NCBI GenBank assembly: GCA_021791845.1
Contig: JAJYVT010000019.1
Span: 1-47,465, forward strand
DNA: 47,465 nucleotides
Origin: Actinomycetes bacterium
Lineage (GTDB): Bacteria; Actinomycetota; Acidimicrobiia; Acidimicrobiales; RAAP-2
Direction: 5' to 3'
The notes under the pieces were generated by a model. The model was not told the DNA's origin and did not search any database. It saw nothing but the letters and a program-made list of their open reading frames with translations. This document shows, piece by piece, positions 44,757 through 47,465 of the stretch; position 1 is the stretch's first letter; each line of letters starts with the position of its first letter. The translations under genes and the position numbers were made by a program.

Positions 44757-45167
44757 ATGATTACGATACGCAGTATGCGGTTGCGAACTGCCGGCGTCGT
44801 CATTGGAGGACTCGTTGCTCTCGCGGCGCTCGGTGCATCGCTTGCCGCCGTCGAGAGCCAGGTGCCGCCCAATCCGGCTCCGCATTCCTACGCCGCAGCA
44901 CGGGCTGAGGCCAAGAACCTGTGCCATGCAGCGTTCGGCTCCAGGCTGCTTGGCGCCGGCCCCGCCTCCGTCCGCAATGTGCGAACACCCGCTCGGACGA
45001 AGCTCACCTACCCCGCCCGCCCGACCGCTTTCCCCGGCGTCTCTACAACCACATTCGCCGCCTACTGCAACGTGGCTGCCGGGCCGAAGTTCCACAAGCT
45101 CTACGCCATCGCAAAGGGCTTCGGTCCAGTGTTCGTCATGGGCCCCACACGGCGCTACTCGGCCTGA
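44757..45167 (+). CDS. IS passenger gene: small secreted protein of unknown function
   Basis: A 136-residue product inside the IS, starting directly after the transposase stop (ATG 44757; ATG 44775 is an alternative). A signal peptide is clear: charged start, then AGVVIGGLVALAALGASLAA, with likely export. The mature part has two cysteines (C56 and one in AAYCNVA) that could form a disulphide, and basic patches. I do not recognise a family. IS1595-type elements are known to carry passenger genes; this one has no evident link to transposition. Confidence 0.7.
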   Translation: MITIRSMRLRTAGVVIGGLVALAALGASLAAVESQVPPNPAPHSYAAARAEAKNLCHAAFGSRLLGAGPASVRNVRTPARTKLTYPARPTAFPGVSTTTFAAYCNVAAGPKFHKLYAIAKGFGPVFVMGPTRRYSA

Positions 45168-45177
45168 CGCCCAAATC

Positions 45178-45197
45178 GAGCCCGGAAAATGGGGCTC
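45178..45197 (+). terminator. Hairpin after the passenger gene
   Basis: GAGCCC (45178-45183) pairs with GGGCTC (45192-45197) around an A-rich loop, inside the right end of the IS. It could end transcription from the element. Confidence 0.4.
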
Positions 45198-45201
45198 TGA
45201 G

Positions 45202-45232
45202 CAGGGCCGCGTAGCAAACGCGCGAGCCCATT
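45202..45232 (-). repeat. Right terminal inverted repeat of the IS element
   Basis: Reverse complement matches the left end at 30 of 31 bases. It is followed by the second target copy CTTAGTTA, whose last A is the first base of the phd start codon. Confidence 0.92.
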
Positions 45233-45239
45233 CTTAGTT

Positions 45240-45530
45240 ATGGTCATCCCCACTGCCGAGCAGGTCACCTTGGCGGACGCCAAAACGCATCTGTCCGAGG
45301 TCGTCGAAGGCGTCGAAACCCAGCACCGTCGCGTCGTGATCACGAAGCACGGGCGACCGAGCGTCGTCGTGCTCGCGGTCCAGGACCTGGAAGCGCTCGA
45401 AGACACGCTCGACCTGTTGTCCGATCCGAACGCGATGGCAGATCTCCGCGAGGCCGCCGCTGCTCGCCAGGCTGGTCAGACGATCGAGCTGACCAAGGAG
45501 CAGGCGTTGGAACGCTGGACCCGTGGATGA
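45240..45530 (+). CDS. Type II antitoxin, Phd/YefM family
   Basis: A 96-residue antitoxin. The N-terminal VTLADAKTHLSEVVEGVE (about 9-26) and VVITKHGRPSVVVLAVQDLEALEDTLDLL (about 32-60) are typical of the DNA-binding Phd domain; the C-terminal helix (GQTIELTKEQALERW) would wrap the toxin. No SD is present; its ancestral -10 lies on the far side of the IS. The stop overlaps the toxin start by 8 bp. Confidence 0.92.
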   Translation: MVIPTAEQVTLADAKTHLSEVVEGVETQHRRVVITKHGRPSVVVLAVQDLEALEDTLDLLSDPNAMADLREAAAARQAGQTIELTKEQALERWTRG

Positions 45531-45801
45531 ATATCAACTCCAGTGGTCACCACCTGTGGTTCGCCAGCTCGACCGCCTTGCAGCGTCTTCACCTCGCGTC
45601 GTCGGAGCCAGCGTCGAGTTCTGCTTCGGTCGGCTGATCGCAGAGCCTCACCGGATCGGGCATCCGCTCGATCGCGATCTTGAAGGCTGGCATGCGGCAC
45701 GAGTAGGCGCGTACCGGGTCATCTACTGGATCGACGAGAGCGATCGCATCGTCTACGTCGACCGCGTCGACCATCGGAGCGATGTCTACCGCCCGAAGTG
45801 A
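45523..45801 (+). CDS. Type II toxin, RelE/ParE family
   Basis: A 92-residue toxin with the fold's typical ending: RVGAYRVIYWIDESDRIVYVDRVDHRSDVYR (from about residue 60). The N-terminal YQLQWSPPVVRQLDRL is also usual. RelE members cut mRNA on the ribosome and ParE members poison gyrase; the sequence does not settle which. It overlaps the antitoxin gene. Confidence 0.92.
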   Translation: MDEYQLQWSPPVVRQLDRLAASSPRVVGASVEFCFGRLIAEPHRIGHPLDRDLEGWHAARVGAYRVIYWIDESDRIVYVDRVDHRSDVYRPK

Positions 45802-45824
45802 TCGGTCGGGTGCGGAATCTTGAA

Positions 45825-45917
45825 GTTCGAATAGCGGCCTACGGTGGCGAATTTGGTGGGCCGTAGGCAATCGTGTTCGAACCTCGATGACGTGCGGCTT
45901 CGCGTCGGCAAGCTCGG
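45825..45917 (+). repeat. tRNA-like direct repeat A, between parE and vapC
   Basis: GTTCGAATAGC (45825-45835), GGTGGGCCGTAGG (45855-45867) and GTTCGAACC (45875-45883) follow one another. GTTCGAATAGC, TACGGT and GGTGGGCCGTAG occur at the same spacing at the tRNA-Val gene (47384-47425). Read on the minus strand this is a decayed tRNA 3' part: acceptor strand, T-loop, and a CTTGC...GCGAAG anticodon-arm-like stretch. The T-stem no longer pairs well, so it is not a working tRNA. Confidence 0.7.
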
Positions 45918-45934
45918 TCAGGGTGCCCTTCTGA

Positions 45935-46327
45935 TCAAGGGTCGAAGAACTGAAGGGCGGGTAGAACACCTCGAACTCGCCCGAAGTCGGAGTCGCGGGT
46001 CCAAAGTCGCGAGGACGAGTCGACCGCGGCAACAGCGATCTCGATATCGGTCAGCGCCACGGTTTCGCCGCGCTCACGCAGACGTGCTGCCGTTTCGCCC
46101 ACGCTCTGCCACTGAACCGGGCCAAGCTCCGCCCACGGCAAGCCGGTTAGCAAGAGCCAAAGCCTTCCCCTGTCCGGAGACTTGGCGCCGGCAAGCAGTT
46201 CCGCCACGACAGGACCGCAGGCGACGACGTCGCCTGCCACGAGGAGGTCATCCAGTCGAGCTGCCCTGGACTCTTTGCCGTGCCGCAGGTACTCCACCCA
46301 GATCGACGTGTCGGCAAGGACGGTCAC
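45935..46327 (-). CDS. vapC: Type II toxin VapC, PIN domain
   Basis: A 130-residue PIN-domain ribonuclease. Acidic residues are in place: D6 (VLADTSIWVEYL), E near 43 (VVAELLAG) and the paired Asp in ALTDIEIAVAAVD and WTRDSDFGRV. These bind Mg2+ to cut RNA, often tRNA anticodon loops. The GTG start overlaps the vapB stop by 4 bp. Confidence 0.92.
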   Translation of the reverse strand: MTVLADTSIWVEYLRHGKESRAARLDDLLVAGDVVACGPVVAELLAGAKSPDRGRLWLLLTGLPWAELGPVQWQSVGETAARLRERGETVALTDIEIAVAAVDSSSRLWTRDSDFGRVRGVLPALQFFDP

Positions 46328-46533
46328 GTCGTTCGGTCAGCCCCGCGCAGCTCTCGTGACAGGTCATCGACCTCTACCGTCCCCGCGAGCTGGCGCAGCT
46401 GATCAACGGCGTCGTGCGTGAGATAGAAGCGCACCGCTCGCTGGATCGCCTCGGTCTTCGACATGCCAGGCAGGCGCGCCATCAGCGACGCGAGGAGGAC
46501 GTCGTCGAGCTCCAAGGTCGTTCTCACGACCAC
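46324..46533 (-). CDS. vapB: Type II antitoxin VapB
   Basis: A 69-residue antitoxin. Its N-terminus VVRTTLELDDVLLASLM and the KTEAIQRAVRFYL helix fit the VapB type that pairs with PIN toxins of this group. The C-terminal half would bind VapC. GTG 46533 is the first in-frame start. The near-palindrome GTATGCCATAC (46535-46545) sits directly upstream and may be its operator. Confidence 0.88.
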   Translation of the reverse strand: MVVRTTLELDDVLLASLMARLPGMSKTEAIQRAVRFYLTHDAVDQLRQLAGTVEVDDLSRELRGADRTT

Positions 46534-46534
46534 A

Positions 46535-46545
46535 GTATGCCATAC
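46535..46545. promoter_or_regulatory. Palindrome upstream of vapB (minus-strand module)
   Basis: GTATG-C-CATAC is a perfect odd-length palindrome just before the vapB start, flanked by two direct ACAGT copies. It is a likely autoregulatory site. Confidence 0.4.
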
Positions 46546-46556
46546 AGTCTGGCAGA

Positions 46557-46592
46557 TTCGAGCGGTGGGCCGTGGACACTCGTATTCGAACC
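46557..46592 (+). repeat. tRNA-like direct repeat B, between the two vapBC modules
   Basis: GGTGGGCCGTGG (46564-46575) and ATTCGAACC (46584-46592) align without gaps to repeat A; 25 of the 29 bases from GGTGGGCC to TTCGAACC are the same. It shares the same orientation as A and as the tRNA-Val end. The GTTCGAATAGC upstream part is absent. Confidence 0.7.
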
Positions 46593-46677
46593 GCCACGAC
46601 CTGGGAGAACGGCTGAGGCTGCTGTGAAGCGCGGCCGCCCCAGCATCTGAGCGGTCCGCCCCCGAGAAGGTCCTTGG

Positions 46678-46708
46678 GTATCACACCTATGTGTCACCGT
46701 GATACACT
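46678..46708 (+). promoter_or_regulatory. Operator/promoter of the plus-strand vapBC
   Basis: GTATCAC (46678-46684) and GTGATAC (46699-46705) are perfect 7-bp inverted arms, with a further GTGTCAC half-site between them. The right arm overlaps the -10 box TACACT (46703-46708), which is 6 nt before ATG 46715. This fits autoregulation by a VapB-type ribbon-helix-helix protein and a leaderless transcript. Confidence 0.6.
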
Positions 46709-46714
46709 CATGGC

Positions 46715-46960
46715 ATGCGAAGTCTGAGGCTTGATCCTGACCTCGACGAAAAGGTCCGTCGTGCAGCAGCGGCGAAGGGTGAATCCGTCTCCGAATTCCT
46801 CCGCCAAGCGGCCGCCGAACGAGCCGAGGAGACCTTGGCGGCTCGTCCGAGCGAGCGGTTCGCCGATGTTGCCGGCGTAGTCCACGGCGGCGGCGGGCGC
46901 GCGCGTCGGACCGGCGCCGCGTTCACGGAGTCGCTGGCGTCAGACCGCAACGGGCGGTGA
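46715..46960 (+). CDS. vapB: Type II antitoxin, ribbon-helix-helix VapB-like
   Basis: An 81-residue antitoxin. MRSLRLDPDLDEKVRRAAAAKGESVSEFLRQ is a ribbon-helix-helix DNA-binding domain; the tail FADVAGVVHGGGGRARRTG is the toxin-binding part seen in VapB of actinobacteria. It is not closely related to the other VapB here. The stop overlaps the toxin GTG. Confidence 0.9.
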   Translation: MRSLRLDPDLDEKVRRAAAAKGESVSEFLRQAAAERAEETLAARPSERFADVAGVVHGGGGRARRTGAAFTESLASDRNGR

Positions 46961-47370
46961 CCCTCACTGACGCCGGCCCACTGATCGCGATCATCGACGC
47001 TGATGAAGCTGACCATGCTTCGTGCGTCGATGCCCTCGACCGACTGACGATCCCCCTCGTGACGACGTGGCCGGCGTTCACCGAAGCGATGTACTTGCTT
47101 GCTCGGGCCGGCGGCATTCGAGCTCAACAAGCGCTCTGGCGCCTGGTGCAGACCGACCTCCTCGTCGTTGCCGACCTCTCTCCTTCTGCCGTCGACCGAA
47201 GTGCTCGCTTGATGGACCAGTACGCAGATCGACCCATGGACCTCGCCGACGCCACCCTCGTCGCGCTGGCAGAAGAGCGCGGGGACCGGAGGATTTTCAC
47301 CCTCGACACCGACTTCCAGATCTACCGGTTCCGAGGCCGGCAGCGCTTCGAATCCGTCCCAGCGCCGTGA
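46957..47370 (+). CDS. vapC: Type II toxin VapC, PIN domain
   Basis: A 137-residue PIN-domain ribonuclease. Acidic residues: LTDAGPLIAIIDADE (D5), FTEAMYLLAR (E near 43), PMDLADATLVALAEE and IFTLDTDFQIYRF. The GTG start overlaps the antitoxin stop (GTGA). Its 3' end lies 13 nt before the repeat that leads into the tRNA-Val gene. Confidence 0.92.
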   Translation: MTLTDAGPLIAIIDADEADHASCVDALDRLTIPLVTTWPAFTEAMYLLARAGGIRAQQALWRLVQTDLLVVADLSPSAVDRSARLMDQYADRPMDLADATLVALAEERGDRRIFTLDTDFQIYRFRGRQRFESVPAP

Positions 47371-47383
47371 CCAGCACAGGTCG

Positions 47384-47415
47384 GTTCGAATAGCAACGTA
47401 CGGTTCCAAGATCGG
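47384..47415 (+). repeat. tRNA 3' flank repeat, counterpart of repeat A
   Basis: GTTCGAATAGC (47384-47394) lies exactly 30 bp before GGTGGGCCGTAG, as in repeat A, with TACGGT at the same place between. The sharing extends beyond the tRNA's 3' end. Confidence 0.7.
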
Positions 47416-47465
47416 TGGGCCGTAGAGGACTCGAACCTCTGACCCCTTGCGCGTCATGCAAGTGC
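47416..47465 (-). tRNA. tRNA-Val(GAC), 3' part (5' end outside window)
   Basis: Read on the minus strand: anticodon stem CTTGC/GCAAG with loop ATGACGC gives anticodon GAC (U33 before it), variable loop GGGGTC, T-stem AGAGG/CCTCT with loop TTCGAGT, and acceptor strand ACGGCCC with discriminator A. The CCA end is not encoded (A is followed by CCG). The D-arm and 5' acceptor lie beyond the window. Confidence 0.88.

Larger units (their letters stand above)
43509..45232 (+). mobile_element. Complete IS1595-family insertion sequence with passenger gene
   Basis: Terminal inverted repeats of 31 bp match at 30 positions (left 43509-43539, right 45202-45232; both begin AATGGGCTCGCGCG read inward). Flanking CTTAGTTG (43501-43508) and CTTAGTTA (45233-45240) look like an 8-bp target duplication with one change; 8 bp is usual for IS1595. 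Inside are an intact transposase and a short passenger gene. Intact ends and duplication suggest recent insertion. Confidence 0.9.

Noticed and set aside
45855..45917. Repeat A as a functional tRNA gene
   Set aside because: The T-stem does not pair and no D-arm or 5' acceptor strand is found.
45825..46592. Repeats A and B as integron attC sites
   Set aside because: TA cassettes suggested integrons, but I could not find the paired R'/R'' core and L boxes, and the likeness to the tRNA-Val 3' end is better.

Overview
The window is high-GC DNA (roughly 70 % or more by eye) with dense, overlapping genes, many GTG starts, and gene families typical of Actinomycetota: LLM flavin enzymes, a DUF1206 protein, P1 peptidase, LigD-type polymerase and a CW_binding_2 cell-wall protein. 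An acidimicrobial or related soil/water actinobacterium is my best guess. That is inference; no rRNA or marker gene is present. Many start codons have no Shine-Dalgarno but a TANNNT hexamer 6-8 nt upstream, which points to leaderless transcription.

Left part (1-29,755) is mostly chromosomal housekeeping and metabolism: a cut-off TldD followed by TldE/PmbA, an MsnO8-like LLM oxidoreductase, an M20 peptidase, nadC translationally coupled to a three-GAF SpoIIE-type phosphatase, a stand-alone LigD polymerase domain, a PfpI/DJ-1 protein, a hemerythrin, a STAS protein, an internally deleted dienelactone hydrolase, an acyl-CoA dehydrogenase, and a KdpD/KdpE-like signalling locus. In that locus KdpD is split over two divergent genes. 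Then come small membrane proteins, an O-methyltransferase, an MFS transporter, an M48 peptidase, a nitroreductase, an M20 amidohydrolase, a CaCA antiporter, a second LLM enzyme, an AAC(3)-fold acetyltransferase, a P1 peptidase and a class III aminotransferase.

Middle part (29,968-43,106) encodes envelope and metal functions: a large secreted propeller/CW_binding_2 protein with unusual Thr ACA codon use, YihY, DUF1206, YceI, an APC permease, a PRC-barrel protein, and a copper locus. The copper locus has a cupredoxin-like protein with an odd ligand set, then copZ-copA-csoR as a coupled operon behind a CsoR-type operator overlapping a TATACT -10 box, then a DUF4396 membrane protein.

Right end (43,107-47,465) looks like an accessory hotspot at the 3' end of a tRNA-Val(GAC) gene that runs off the window. 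Three toxin-antitoxin modules (Phd/ParE, VapCB on the minus strand, VapBC on the plus strand) are separated by degenerate direct repeats that resemble the 3' end and flank of that tRNA. A complete 1.7-kb IS1595-type element carrying a secreted-protein passenger gene has inserted between the -10 box and the start codon of the Phd antitoxin. This tRNA-anchored array of toxin-antitoxin cassettes is the most interesting structure in the window.
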